From contig JAZKJV010002318.1 in the NCBI GenBank assembly GCA_037367405.1, positions 80,001-144,000 on the forward strand: 64,000 bases of DNA, written 5' to 3'. A model generated the notes under the pieces. That model was not told where the DNA came from, searched no databases, and saw only the letters and a program-made list of their open reading frames with translations. The stretch comes from Ottelia alismoides. Taxonomy: Eukaryota; Streptophyta; Magnoliopsida; Alismatales; Hydrocharitaceae. Below are positions 22,117-35,362 of this stretch, one piece after another; positions within the stretch are counted from its first letter, which is position 1; each line of letters begins with the position of its first letter. The position numbers and the translations under genes were made by a program.

Positions 22117-25104
22117 TGATGAACGTAAAATTCGCCTCAATAATAGTGTGAAATTATGCTGTAGTACAGGAGGCGAATTTTGTTCAACAAAAACCACAGA
22201 CTTTGAATGCTGTGGAATATTTATGCTTGGCACGTCTACCAAGGTCGAACACGGGACACGGCTGCCTAATCTAAGTATTGAATTTTGATTCATGAAGGCA
22301 TAATGAAAATTAATTTCATTTTCAGGTCCATATGCAAATTATAATGCACTATGATATTTACAAGGCGATGCCATGATGCATGCATTTTTTATTTTGTTTT
22401 TATGCAAGTTAAAATGATGCATGGGCAAACAATGCAAGAGAATATGCATGATGAATAAAATGTCAGAAATACCTACAATTATACCCTAAAATGAGAGCAA
22501 CGTAATATAGAATAAAATTAGAGCCCATTTGAACACACCATTAAAAATCGGTCATCAAATCAATCAAGACAAGTAGAGCATGGTCCCATTTTTCTCACAT
22601 AAAAATTCACTTAAATTAAAACAGTGTCAAATGGAACAAGTAAGCATGCTAAAATGTAGAGGACAAAACAAGGATCAAAACGACACTAAAATCATGCAAT
22701 TTGGACCTACGATGCTCAAGTTATGCTAAAAACAGTACAAGGGCATAATTGTAATAAAAATGCAATAAAATAAAAGGATAAATATTACATCTAGGTCCCT
22801 GGAAGGACCTAAATGTAAATACAAAAAACGGCCTGGGCCTTTGAGTAATTTTTCCATGCGTGCAAGGGCCTTTTTGTAATTTCACAAAACTTCAAGGACC
22901 TTCCTGTAAATTACCCAGGCGCGCACGTGGGTCACGCGCCTGGAGGACCAATTTGTAATTAGCAAATATTCCAGGGTCTTGCATGCAAAATCTCCTAGAC
23001 CCCACGTGCTCTGCACGTGGGAGACTAGGCTCGGAAGGCTGGCTGAGGCTCGGGCCATGTGGACGCTTCTTATGGTACGGTGAGAGGCCCGGGTGACCCG
23101 AGCCTTTAGGTAGGGAGCGAGGCTCGGGCGTCGACGTGGCATCATCACATCCGTTCGATCCATTCGATCGAATGGTACCTGTAGCCTCTCCTTCATCGCG
23201 GGTCACCGGAAGAGGCTGCGCTCCGGCGACCCGCCCTTTGCTCCGCCAGGGCCCAATGAGTCGTCTGAAGGTCGAGGGAGATAGCTGGGCCTCTGGCGAA
23301 GGACTGGGAAGCTCCTCGAAGCTCCGAAGCGGATCTGAGGGGGAGATCAATGGAGCTTCGCCAGCAGGGAGGAGCTCGAAGGTGCTCCGGTCTGAACTCC
23401 GGCCAATGAACATGCAACTGTTAGAGTAATAGCCGAAGCGTGCTCGTGAGGGTTTTGTGAGTGGAATGGGGTCCCTGGGAGGTGGTTGGAATGGGGGTCC
23501 AGGGCTCCTTCCCCGCCGGAGCAGAGGTGGAGATGGCGACGGGTGAACGAGACTGCGGAGAAGGGGAAGGTGGTGGTCGAGGGTGTCGCGAGGATGATGG
23601 TGAAGTTGCGAAATGATTAGGTGGATTAGATGAGGTCGGAGGTGACTTGAGGTGGCAGAATAATTCAGCGAAATTACAAGAAAAGTCTCCTCGCCGGAGC
23701 GAGGAGTTGGCGGAGGTTTTGGCTTGGGATGAGCACCCTGGGGGTACTCCAGTCGTCGCCCAGCTGGTCAGCCATCTCCAGCGAGCTTAATGGTGCGCAA
23801 AGACACCGCGACACAGCCACATCGGACGTGGGTCGACACCGAACTCCAGCCGTCGCTGCCTCGATGCCCCGCCCTCTCCGCTGTCACCGGAGGGGCGGGG
23901 GAGACTAGGCTAGAGCCCAAAAATGGTGGACCCCGATCAACGGTGGCGGAGCAAGGGCTTTTATAGGCGGAGGAGGACGATTGCTATGGTGGTGGTCGGG
24001 CGGTTTTGCATGGAAGATTTGATGGATGGGAGTAATGGTGGAAAGGTATGGGGGTTACGCGAAGGAGACGGGATACATGGCTTCGTGGCGGTGGCGTTAC
24101 GGGCGGAAGGAGATAACTGGGGCGATGGCTAAAAATGGAAGGGGCCGGGGGCGTTGCAAGGGGTAACGGTCGGGGCTGGAGGTAGCCGAAGCTTAGGGGA
24201 CCGTTGGATCTTTTGATCCAACGGCTGGGATAGGCGCGCGTATGGAGGGACGCGATCAAATCACTAGATCTGATCGTATGGTTAATACAGGAGCGCGAGG
24301 GAACGGCTGTGATTGAGGCGGTGAGGAAAATCCAATGGTCTAGGTTTAGTGGATGACGTGGATTGTAGGGGAGCGTTCGATGGAGAGGGAATCGGAGGGC
24401 AGAGATGAGTGGAAGACGTGGCGGGTGGAGGAGCGTTAGATGGAAGATGATCGAAGGGTCTGGATGAGGACGGAAGTGAGTGGAGGCGATCTGATCTGGG
24501 ATCAGATCATACGGCTGGAATTGAAGCGGGAGTGAGCGGCGGAGATGGAGGCGATGCGGTGCTGATCCAACGGCCCAGGAAGCGCGCCAGATGGCAGCAA
24601 GGGAAGCGGGCCACGTGGGCGGGCTGAGGGGGCGCCACGTGGCCCAATCAGATTAATTCAAACAAAAATACAAAGAAAAATATAAAAGAAATAGTTAGAA
24701 GCTGAATTTGGAAAAAGTCAAAACATGAAAGTTGCTCGTCTCGACGAGATCTACAACTTTCATGTTGGTCAAAAAGCCAAAAGAGGTCATCTGTACAAAA
24801 GCTATTTTTGGGAGGGTATTTTTAAGGAGGTAAAAACACCAAGTTGCGGTTTTAAGATTTTTTTGTATTTTTTTATCTTTTAGGGGTCAGTGATTTATAG
24901 ACAAGTTATCTACCTAATTTTTAGGGGTTTTTGAGTGGTAAAATAGATACAGAAAAATAAGAGAAATTAAATACAATAAATTAATGGTAATTTATACACA
25001 ATATAGTACATGACAAAAACAAAGAATTAGAGGATATTTTTATTGGCTTGTTTAAGCAGGTATTCTAATAAGTGGCTTTTAGCATGATGAATACGAGATT
25101 CATC
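22117..25104 (-). repeat. Complete A-type LTR in inverted orientation (2988 bp)
   Basis: Read on the minus strand it begins TGATGAATCTCG at 25104 and ends CGTTCATCA at 22117. It matches the 5' LTR remnant at 1-862 over its 3' part. It has a GC-rich central block (about 22980-24650), a CACGTG palindrome pair (23001-23021) and the conserved ATCTACAACTTTCATG word at 24750. No PBS follows its 3' end, and the 5-bp flanks (AAATT and GCGTC) do not match, so it is neither a normal solo LTR nor a normal element end. Open frames such as 22892-23413 lie in the GC-rich block and are not convincing genes. Confidence 0.85.
23001..23021. promoter_or_regulatory. Paired G-box palindrome in A-type LTR
   Basis: Arms CCCACGTGC / GCACGTGGG are perfect over 9 bp with a 3-base spacer. 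A regulatory role is inferred from the CACGTG cores. Confidence 0.55.
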
Positions 25105-28100
25105 AGCGTCTTCGCTGGACTGCTTTAAGCATTCTAGTTCTCTGGCTCTGGTTTCTTCGATCGTCTCTATTTGTATGGTTTCACCCTCTACGCGAAAACA
25201 CACCTTTCCACTATCATGATCGGTCACCGCCTTGGCTGTAGCCAAGAATGGACGTCCGAGTATGATGGGGGCATCGGTTACCAACTCAGGGATCTCCATG
25301 CCCAACACAACGAAGTCCACAGGGAATTTCAGGCCCTGAATGATAACGACCACGTCTTTCAATAACCCCTTCGGCCTCTTAGTCGACCTATCAGCAAATT
25401 GAAGGACTGTCCTGCTCCTAAGAAGAGGACCAAACTCGAATCGGTCGAGTAAGGCTGCCGGAAGAAGGTTAATTGAAGAGCCGCTGTCTAACAGAGTACG
25501 ATCAAACTGCTGCTCTTGAATCTCGCATCTGACATAGGAGCTCCTGCATCTGGTCGCTTGGCTGGCAGTTTGTTCTGAATAGTGCAGCAAGTGGAATGAG
25601 TGAGCACATGGATCTGATCTCTGTGGTTCCTCCTCTTCTTGCGGACGGTAGTATTCTCTTTCAAGTTCTTTTTGAAGAGGGGGATGTGCTCAAGTGCTTC
25701 TTGTAGAGTCAGCTGAATGTGGAATCTGTCTATCATCTGGTTGCTGGACTCTACCTGCTGGTCTTTTTTTGGATTTTCTCTTTTATTCCCCTTCGCCCGG
25801 CGGAGTGCCTTAGGGAAGGGGATGGTAGGGGTCTCCTCAGATGGAGGACTAGGAATAGGTCCCTGTTCTTGTGAAGGATTAGAATCCATACAGTCATCAT
25901 CATTCAACACATATGGATCCGCAATGTGAACAGAAGCCTTTCCCTTATTTATATTTTTGTTTTTCTTGTTACCACAGTCTATAGATACAAAAGGTGGTAA
26001 CATCACAGAGGGAAGCTCAACAAAAGTAGATGTGGTGGCCTCAGTACCACCACCGGCACCTGACTCCGCGGCATCAGCACCGCGCTCTGGCTCGGTATTC
26101 AAAATGGTGGCGTTAGCACCACCGTCTGCATCTGGTCTCTCGACGACCTCAATACCGTCGTCTGGAACTCCATCAGTGGTGGCCTCAGCACCACCATCTT
26201 CAACATCATCATTAGCGGCATCAAAACCGCTACTCTGCTCCTCTGGCGCTCCTGATCCTGCATTTGGTTGTCGCTCAGAAGAGGCGCTGCCGGCTGGCAT
26301 CCTACCGCTCCTAGTAGTCACAAAATCAGCATCATACAAAGAAAGAGATATGCCGCTCACATAGTCACTAGGAGATGTATCCTCTGTAAACTCAACCTGC
26401 TCAGACTTCCTTTTCAGATTGTTCGGGTTAGGTTCAATCTGAGCGGGTATGGTGGCCTTGCCTTTGATGATTTCCCTCATCTCCTGCCGGAATTCATCCA
26501 TTTCTTGCCTGAAGGATGCTCGCTGTTCGGAAAGCAAGCGGGCAAGATCATCGAGAGCTGGGTTCTCAAAAGCGAGGGCTTGAGAACGGATGGGTTTCCC
26601 TGCTTGAAATGAGGTTGTTGTTGCTGCTGCTGGTACTGGGGATGATGAGGATAAGACTGATGAGGCTGCTGACGCTGCCTCCACTGTTGTCCCTGTTAGG
26701 CGGGACAAGGACCTTGCTGATATTGTTGCTGCTGGGCATACTGGGGCTGCTGCTGTGGTTGCTGGCTGCTCTGCTGTCCTTGAGCGGGATTCTGCTGCTG
26801 AGATGAGGAGCCACCATTGCCCCAACGGAATCCAGGGTGATCGCAACAAATCCTGGGCTGAGGGTACCGGTCATACCAAATCCCATTGACTTCCATCAAT
26901 GGTTCCTGCTCGAAGGAGGGTGGAGGAAGAACTGCCAGTGGCTGCTCCGGCTGATATACCACCATCTGAGTGTCCTGAGATGGCAGATGTGCTGGGTAAT
27001 ACTGTAGCAGCAGGACCGGTTCTGCCTGGATGTGGTTGACCTGACGGTACGAGGCAGAGGGCTGGGATGAGCTGCTACTGCTCGGATCAGCTCGTGACCT
27101 GGGAGGCTGCTGGGAAGATATCTGTGCCTCCTGGACGCAAAGGATCTGCGTCTTTAGGTCACTCATTGTCTTGGCGATTTGGTCCATCTAGGCCATGCCT
27201 TGCATCTGTTTCTTCTCGAGGATCTTGAGATGGTCCAACTTCTCACTGATGATTCCCATGTCGGCTGCTGTTGATTCGGCTTGTGCTGCGGCGACCGACG
27301 ACGTGTTAGGACCGGCATCGATGCGGGCGATCCTCTGAATGATCTCGCTCCTTGTGGGGGCTTCTGTTGTGTATAAACACGGGCTTGGGCCATGACGGTT
27401 GAGTTCTCTGCTATGCCTTCGTAGATGGCCCAAACGTCTTCTTCACCCTTCGAAAAGTAGGACCCACCGTAAGAGGCATTCACTAGCCCCTGCAGCTTCG
27501 GTGTCAGCCCACAAAAGAAACTCTGCACAAGATTGGGCTTAGAAATGTCATGGTGTGGACACCGGTCGATGAGCTCTCTGAATCGATCCCAGACTTCATG
27601 GAATTGTTCATTCGGGGTCATGACGAAGTTGCTGATCATCGCTCTAGCTGCATTAGTCCGGCCAAGAGTGTAGTACTTCTTCAGATATGCGGTTCGGAGA
27701 TCTACCCAAGTGTCGATGAATCACCATAAATGCTTGAGACAGTATGTGTCTCTGTCAACCAAGGAAAAAGGGAAGGTGATCATCTTGATTGTGTCCTCGG
27801 TCATCAGCCTATCATGGATGATACTGCAGATCATTTTGAACTCTTGGAGGTGGAGGTGTGGCTCTTCGGTCGGCAACCCATGGAATTTGGGTAGAAGCTG
27901 AATAGTATGGGGTCGAAGCTCGAAATCTCCATAGATAGGCGGAAGTCTGATCCAACGATGAGTGACGTATGCTGCGGTATTATGCAATTCCCTCATGATA
28001 GTCTGTGGCGGTCTCTCAGCGTTTGGATCACCTCCTCCTGCATCAGGTCCATCTCCTCCTCCACCACCGCCACCACCCCCAGGTTGGTTTTCTCTCATCT

Positions 28101-28509
28101 GTGCTATCTCTCGCATGAGATCACCCATGAAGGTTCCCTGATCACGGATCTGCCTCTGCATTGTCTCTAGGGATGCTAGCAAGGAATTGTTGGTGGCCGC
28201 TTGATCAAATAAGAAAGGGGGATGATCATGGTCATCTGGGTGTTCTCCTCTGTCAGCCATGTCTAGGTTCTCTGAAAAAGCAAAAGAACCCATCTCAGGT
28301 GCCGTCAAATGTTCCGAACTCTGCGATGCACTAAAATCTGAGACTCTTGGACTGATGGAAGGGGAATGAGAAGGGTGGTCGAGGGGGAACAGGGTGGATG
28401 TGAACTCAGCCTCGGAGAGCGGACTCTCTGAGGTTGTCCTAGATGAATGAGGAGGAGTGCTGGATAGCGGCGCCGACAAGGTCGGCCTAAGAGACCTCCG
28501 TCCCATCAT
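25105..28509 (-). pseudogene. gag: gag-protease of element C (decayed, truncated)
   Basis: This is a B-family gag-pol read on the minus strand from ATG ATG at 28509 (MMGRRSLRPTLSAPL). The glycine-rich linker is in frame here, unlike in B. The gag domain holds LLPKFHGLPTEEPHL and NFVMTPNEQFHEVWDRF. A stop follows KHLW near 27721, and further stops or shifts occur near 27430, 27188, 26697, 26620 and 25540. The protease active site is intact (LLDSGSSINLLP), followed by IILGRPFLATAKAV. Homology stops at 25104/25105, where the A-type LTR begins, so reverse transcriptase, RNase H and integrase are missing. Confidence 0.88.
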
Positions 28510-30253
28510 CTTGATTATTGGGAAGAGCAAGGTGAATGCAGAAGAAGAAGGAAGAAAGGAACAAAATTACGCACAATTGTGCTGTGTTTTTGATCTTGAC
28601 CTAAATATAACTAGCAATCAAACACAAAACAGGGGTAAGTTCACCTACTCAAGACATGAAGCCGTGAAGGTTCCGCTTTTATCTTGTCAATTTTAGCTTG
28701 AATTCAGGAATTTATCTTATCACGGGTCCTTAGAGTGCTACGCCTAAAGGAGAGAGAGTACTACCGGAAAAGTATTCCCGTACTTGTCCTCCTCCTGTGT
28801 AACCTGTAGCTTGCACTTTTTAAGGTCCTTGTATCCCTTCCTGGATCCCTACTCAGCCAAAGAATAAGAGAGAGGAAGCCAATAGGCGAAATCGATACTT
28901 CGGATCTCGCTCGCAACGAAATCACCCGTGAGCGTGCAAGATCCTACTCGGACGCAGACGGTGAGACAGACACACCCGTGAAGGCATGGCCTATGCTCGG
29001 TACTTCGGACAAGGTCGATGCTCACACAATAGTGAGTCACCAATGGCGACCAAGCCCTACTCACCTACGTACGATAGTACCGCCAATACTTCAGAAATCC
29101 AGGCGATACACAAGGCAGCCACAAGCTGGGATTTGGGCTCTAATCCATACGAAGCACTCTGCTCACTTGGAAGGAGACCTTCCCATGCAACCTGAATACA
29201 AGTGAGGGTCTTACTCTCCCCAATCAATGAGTCCAATTACTGATTTTATTTAGGTCAAAGTTTCCTTAGCAGTCCCTTTTTTATTTTTTTGGTGTTATCA
29301 CTTCTTTTGAGTGAATTCAAACAAGCGCCTAACGGTTTTTGTATTTTCTTGATGCTACTTTGTCCAAAAACAGAGGGAGAATAGAGTCGAAAAAGCCGTG
29401 CAAGTCGACACCAAGGTGGAAATATCACCTTTGTGCCTAAATGATGGATGCAAAGTAAGAAGACTTACAGCGAATACCAGCTCTCTCCATGCGGGATGCA
29501 AAGCAGAAATTTATAAACCTAATCTATATGCCGGTATGCAATGCGGAAATCGTCCTAAGGTAGGCAACTTCTAGCGTTGAGAACCACAAGTCAACCACCA
29601 ATCTCCAATCCTAAGGTCCGGTCTAGGCTCACCCCTCCTTCTCTCGACACATCGAGTTTAGGAGAAGCGCTTGGCGGGATGAGTTCGCAGCGCATGGATC
29701 GAAGACTGATGACTAAATATTTAATTAGACTAAGTCCAAATATGATCTATAGGTGCATGCAAAGGTTATTAGTGTGTTTGGACCTAATCTAATCGAACAA
29801 GCAAGCCTACAGCTAAGGGCTCAATCCACAAAAAGAAATAGAAAATGAAACCAAAACCGAAAAATGACAATCGGAAAACGCGATGAAGTCCGCGGTGAGC
29901 CCCCGAGTGAACAAACACCTGGAAATTATGCCCGAAATGTCTAAGTGTCCAAGTCCCTGTATTATTACAAATTAATGAACACTCTCTCACAAAATAAAAT
30001 TGCAAACTAATCTAATCACTCTCTCACTTCTCCTGCTCTCCCCTGCCGGTCTGGCTTAAGAAAAGTCGGCTTCGCTTCGCGTGGTTGCTTTGGATCCCCT
30101 AGGCGATCCACCTCGCTCCGCGGTCCCTCGCAAGAAGACAAAGAGATGGTCAGAAAAGTTCACAAATATCTATCAAAAATAATAGAGAGATAAAATGAAG
30201 CAATGGTAGACAAACAACACAATCAAGCAAAAATATGAACTACTCGTTGTTGC
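28510..30253 (-). other. Element C 5' leader
   Basis: This non-coding leader matches the element B leader block by block in reverse complement, including the TTGCGAGGGACCGCGGAGCGAGG-like block near 30113-30136 and the AATAATACAG block near 29960. Short frames are not conserved as protein. Confidence 0.75.
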
Positions 30254-30271
30254 TCCCTGGCAACGGCGCCA
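30254..30271 (-). promoter_or_regulatory. Primer-binding site, tRNA-Asp (element C)
   Basis: On the minus strand it reads TGGCGCCGTTGCCAGGGA, one base different from the B copy, two bases after the LTR end. Confidence 0.9.
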
Positions 30272-30273
30272 TT

Positions 30274-33200
30274 TGATAGACCCAAAAGTCGATCGGTCTT
30301 GTATTCCTCACAAGGCGGGAACACAGTCGAAGTGTTGACCAATCAAAATTTAGATTTAATCAACAATTATCCCACACTATAGATCAAGCAATAAGAAATA
30401 GATGTGAAGTTAAAATTTATTTTTAACTCTACATAAATGGTGTAAAGCAAGCAAGTATGCAGAGAGTTCGAACACAGGGAGCAAACAGGGTAGATCAAAC
30501 AAATGTGTGTGTGTGTGGATGTGAAGTGCTGTCTACACTAATGCAAAGCAAAGATTTTTGTGGGTTTTTAATTTTTTTAAATAATTTTTAATTTTGTATT
30601 TTGATTTTTAATTTTCTGATTTTTATATTTTATATTTTATATTTTTCTATTTTCTTTTTTCAATATTGGAATATGTATACAATGTAATAAAAGGGGTGAT
30701 ACAATGTCTATAAAAATATGCAAAAATGCTCATAAATTCAGGAATAAAATCTTTTTGGTATTTTTATGATTTTTTACTGTTTTTGTGATTTTTGGGTGTT
30801 TTTCCAACATATTTTTGGTATTTTTAAAAGACAAAATAAATGAAAATAGTGAGTAAGCTACTGTCTGTGAGTAGAACTATGAATGAAAAATATCAAACAG
30901 CCACCAAAATTTTCCAACCAATTTTAAAACAAAGATAATAAAAAGAGGAAACTACAGAACTTGAGTTTGTAATTTTTGGAGTTTTCTAGAATTTTTTATA
31001 ATTTTTTGAAGTTTTTAAGTATTTTCTAATTTTTAAGGTTTTTCTTTTGCAATTTTTAGTGATTTTTGGACTAACACTAAAGTAGGTTAAAATAGACAGC
31101 AGGTAATTTTTTTGTAATTTTTCGAGGTATTTTAATATTTTTTGGTATTTTTTAAACTAGGCAGTACTGAAATGGGGAGTTTTTTATTTTTAATAAATAT
31201 AAAAATGAAATAAAATCAAAAACTAAAAATATGACGTGAAAGTGTAAGTGAACAGGAGCTTGGTGTGATTTTTGTGGAATTTTTCAAGTTCAAATGATGC
31301 CTTAAATAAATCAGACAAGTTCACAAAAATGTAACAGCCTAGCAGGGGTATATATGCAAATACACAAAAGTCCAGGGGCATACATGCAATTTTCCACAAA
31401 ATTTTGTACTGAATACTCAATTTATGGACCAAACACAAATTCCCAAACCCGTAGGGGTATCGGTGTAAAAAGCCCACCAGGGCGTGTGACTTGCACGCGC
31501 CTGGGAGGGACCCAAAAGTAATTTCAAAAACCTCCGGGGGCTCACTTGCAATTTTCCCAAAAAGATAATACTTAATACAGAACTTAGCATACTAAAACGA
31601 AATAAATCCAAGGCTGAGGGCCTCCCTGCAAAATGCCCCCACCTCACGTGAATAGGTCACATGAGGTGACGTGGTAGAGGACCTAAGTGCAAATTCCTAA
31701 AGTCTGAGGGCCTCGATATAAAATTTACAAAAATTTTACACTACGAATTAAAGTTTATGGACTAAAAGAAAATTACAAAAGGTGCGTGGGTATACTTGCA
31801 AAATTCCCTCGCACGAGCGTTGATGAACAACACGGATGGATCCACTTATCCACGTGGCAGCACGGGGAAGCCCGATGACGGTTCGCGCGTGGACGGTGAA
31901 GATTAGATCTGGCGGTGAAGATCAACGGTTGGGCTCCCTCAGATCCAACGGCGGCTGTAGCTTCTGGAGCTCCTCCTCGATCCGACGGTGGTGAAGGCTG
32001 GAGCAAGAACCGCGGAAGAACTCCAGCGAGCCGAGGTTCTCCGAGGTGATGCTCCTCCTCCAGTGGCGTTCTTGGCTCCAAAATGCGGCTGGAGGGTCCC
32101 TGAGGTCTCTTCTTTCTCCTGGTGGCGTCAAAAGAGCTCGGCGGTGGCCGAGCTGCTCGCGAGAGGGTGGCGGAGCTATAGAGCCCCGCGAGCTCTGGCG
32201 AAGCTCCAAAATCGCCTCCAGGCTCTAGTCAAAGCCCTTTGACCTGCAAAGATGGTTAGAAGGTCCAGGGCAAACTGCCTGGACCTCGAGAGGGCGGAAG
32301 CGTGGCAAAAATCGACGTGGGGGGAGTTGGCCGGAGGTGCGCTCCGGCGGGGTGAATGGATCGAACGAATGGTCGATGGATGCGAGATTTTTTTGAGGGT
32401 TTTTTATCCTAAGATGATGGCTAGACGAATGCGACTAAAATGAAGAGGAATAGATACACCTCGAGGGCCTGGGGGCCCGAGGTTAAGGGTACCTCGACGA
32501 TGGGTTGCCGGAGGTGATGGAACGCCCTAGGCCACGCTGCTCCGCATCCTGGACGAGTCGGTCTTGGAGTTGTCACCTCCAGGACTTAATTGGGATCGAA
32601 AGGGGCGCGAGAGAGACCAAGATTGGTGTTCAATTTTTGAATCGAAGTCAGAGGTTCCCTTTTATTGGGTTGACGGATGAGGGGGAAGACCAAGGCGTGG
32701 TGGTTGAATCAACACACGGCAGCCCAGGTAAACACATGGGCGAGTATGAGAGATGAGCGAAGATCAATGTTGCAGAAGGTTGCATCACCAGAAGATGAAA
32801 GACCTGGCCTTGAAAAATCCACAAAAGTGGGTCAAAAACGAGGCTGGCAGAGTTGAAAGGAGGCTAGGACACCTAGTTGACCAGGGTCAACTAGGGTTTG
32901 CGCCTGGTTGGTCCACTGGACCAACCAGGAAAAACCCTGGTTAAAATTTTATTAATTCATTTAAAAATAGAAAAAGGCCGAATTAAATTATGATTATTTA
33001 ATAAAAAATTTTGTTATTTTATGTAGTATTTTATTATGATTTTTAAATAATTTTATGAGGTATATTCTTACAAGTTTGCTTTTATACCTATATAGTATAT
33101 ATACCTATGTATTTTATTAATTTATTTTTATTTTGTGTATTTTAATTTTATTATTTTTATTTAGTATTTTATAAAATTATAAGATACTTTTATATACATA

Positions 33201-34070
33201 AATATATTTTTGTTTTATTTTTTTGATGTGTTTTGTATATTAAATAAAATATAAGTAGGTATCATATAGGTATATTTATAGGTATAGTACCTATGTATCC
33301 TATGTACATATAATTTTACTTTGCATTTTTATTTGGATTTTTATTCTTATTTTAATGTACATATACATTATACATAATATTTACAAAATTATAAAAATAT
33401 GAAAATACAAAAATAATGAATAAATAATAAAATGAATATTTTAACCTGTACAAGTATACAATGAGGCTCCAAAACTCAACTTTCAAACCGTAGCTCCGCC
33501 AAATGCGAAACCACCGCCATTAAATAGCTTATTTTATTCTATATACAATTAAAGGTGAGTTTGCTGCATTTGGAGTTTTCAGTTGTGAGATACGGGTCTG
33601 GGAAATTGGGATTCTGGATTTTTATTCAGACCATAACTTTTCATCTGTATAAGATTTTTCAGTGAAATCAATTTTATATTTTTCTTTATTAAATTATCTA
33701 CAACTTTCATGTACAAAGTTTCTTTATTTAATGTACAAAATGTGGAACCAAAAATAGGTCCCAAAATGAATAAAGAATGAATGAAATACATTGTAGTTGG
33801 CCCTTATCTCCCCCTACTTTATTCCTTGTCGACCTATTCATCAAGATGCCTAGGTCTCGGGGTTTGGGTCATAAAATATTTACAATATTTTATTATTTTT
33901 CTTTTCTTTTATTTATTCTATAATTTTGGCTTTAATTACAGTAATTTACACACTATTTACAGTTACATGCATGAATGCTAATATACTCTAATTAATGCGA
34001 TTTACAAGCATTTACTAGGGTTTTTGAGGCCAAAATGATAGAATGAAGATGATGAAATGTGGATTCATCA
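30274..34070 (-). repeat. Element C, 5' LTR (3797 bp)
   Basis: On the minus strand it starts TGATGAATCCACATTTCATC at 34070 and ends GTCTATCA at 30274. It is related to the B LTR along its length but clearly diverged, so it is an older member of the same family. It keeps the U3 palindrome, the ATCTACAACTTTCATG word near 33700, the GC-rich block (about 31800-32900) and the CACGTG pair (31640-31668, one arm now CACATG). Its outer edge is the boundary with DNA that is not LTR retrotransposon. Confidence 0.9.
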
Positions 34071-34211
34071 GGACCCCTGTGCCTTCTATCTAGAATATAT
34101 AATTTTAACGGTCTTAAAATTGTTGTTATGAAAATCCATGGTGGTATTTTCAAAAAAAAATAAAAAAGCAGAGAAAATTGTCCATGGAGTAGCTAAGATT
34201 AGCTACTCAAT

Positions 34212-34271
34212 GAAGTAGCTTCCCTTTCCTCCCTCCCTCCCTCCCTCCCTCTCTCTCTCTCTCTATATATA
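34212..34271. repeat. Compound microsatellite (CCCT)n-(CT)n-(TA)n
   Basis: About five CCCT units run into CT units and then TATATATA. It lies close to the edge of the C LTR, in single-copy-looking DNA. Confidence 0.9.
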
Positions 34272-34617
34272 TTGTGAAAAGATTAATTGGTAAGGAAAAT
34301 TTTATGTACCGTGAATCTAATTCTACAAATAATGAAAATAGAAATATTCAATATAAAACCAATAACTAGAACTTAATAAATGAAAGAATTCTTATTTTTC
34401 TATATGTTAGAACAACTAATTATATTACAACAATGAGTTTTAAATTATATTGAAGTGCGAACAATAAAAATAAAATAAAAAGAATAATTATATATAAGAA
34501 TAAGAAATATATATAATTAATTTGACAATTGTCATAATTATAACTTAACAATATCGATTTTGTGGTTCAAATATAAGAATTAAATATTAATTATACAAAC
34601 AAAATCAAGGAATGAAT

Positions 34618-34694
34618 GAATATGTGCATAATAATTGGCTTACTCCCATAATTATGAACGAATATATGCATAATAATAGGCTTACTCCCATAAT
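34618..34694. repeat. Tandem duplication, 42-bp unit
   Basis: Two units share GAATAT..GCATAATAAT and GGCTTACTCCCATAATT at a period of 42 bp, with a few differences. Confidence 0.85.
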
Positions 34695-35300
34695 TGTTGG
34701 GTATCAAAATGAACATTCTTTTGCATACTAAAAAAATAGATGAACGAAAAATAGTTTCCGTATCAACCACTAAAGAATTTTATCTGTAGTCGTTTACACC
34801 CATTTTTTGTGCTGAAATGGAAACAACACATCATCAACACAATACGGAAATTAAAAACAAATTATATTCCATTAAATATCTTTCACATAAGAAAATTTCG
34901 AGTTCACTTCTAAGATAAGTTTAAAATATTATTATTTCTCTATTTTCTAAAATTTCAATTACTAATAATTTTTTAAATCTGAGTGGAATCCTCTCCAACG
35001 TCTCAATGGCGCGAGGGTCTACAAATTTCACTAGAGTTGAATTTTTAGTTCGTTTTTAAGATCAAATATTTTGGATCATTTTGGACATTCGATGTCGAAT
35101 TATTCCAATTCCACATATATTCTAACTGTATGGGTGAGAATCCAAACTCGAAGGAATATAGGCAATCATCAATATCCATCTTGACTAATGTTATGCATAA
35201 GTTATCAGTCAATTCGATATTGATGACTAACTAGCAGAAGTACTTTTAAAAATTATAAAATCTTGCTATATAGTTATGAACAAATCTACGATTATATTTA

Positions 35301-35362
35301 TGCATGAAAACAAATATACAAGAAAAAATATATATGCATGAAAACAAATATACAAGAAAAAA
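35301..35362. repeat. Tandem duplication, 34-bp unit
   Basis: Two copies of a unit beginning TGCATGAAAACAAATATACA, 34 bp apart and almost identical. Confidence 0.88.

Noticed and set aside
22892..23413. A 173-codon open frame on the minus strand
   Set aside because: It lies in the GC-rich block of an LTR, with no recognisable domain and overlapping open frames on both strands, as expected from composition.
22117..25104. Ordinary solo LTR
   Set aside because: The 5-bp flanks AAATT and GCGTC do not match, and one flank is a fragment of the same LTR in opposite orientation.
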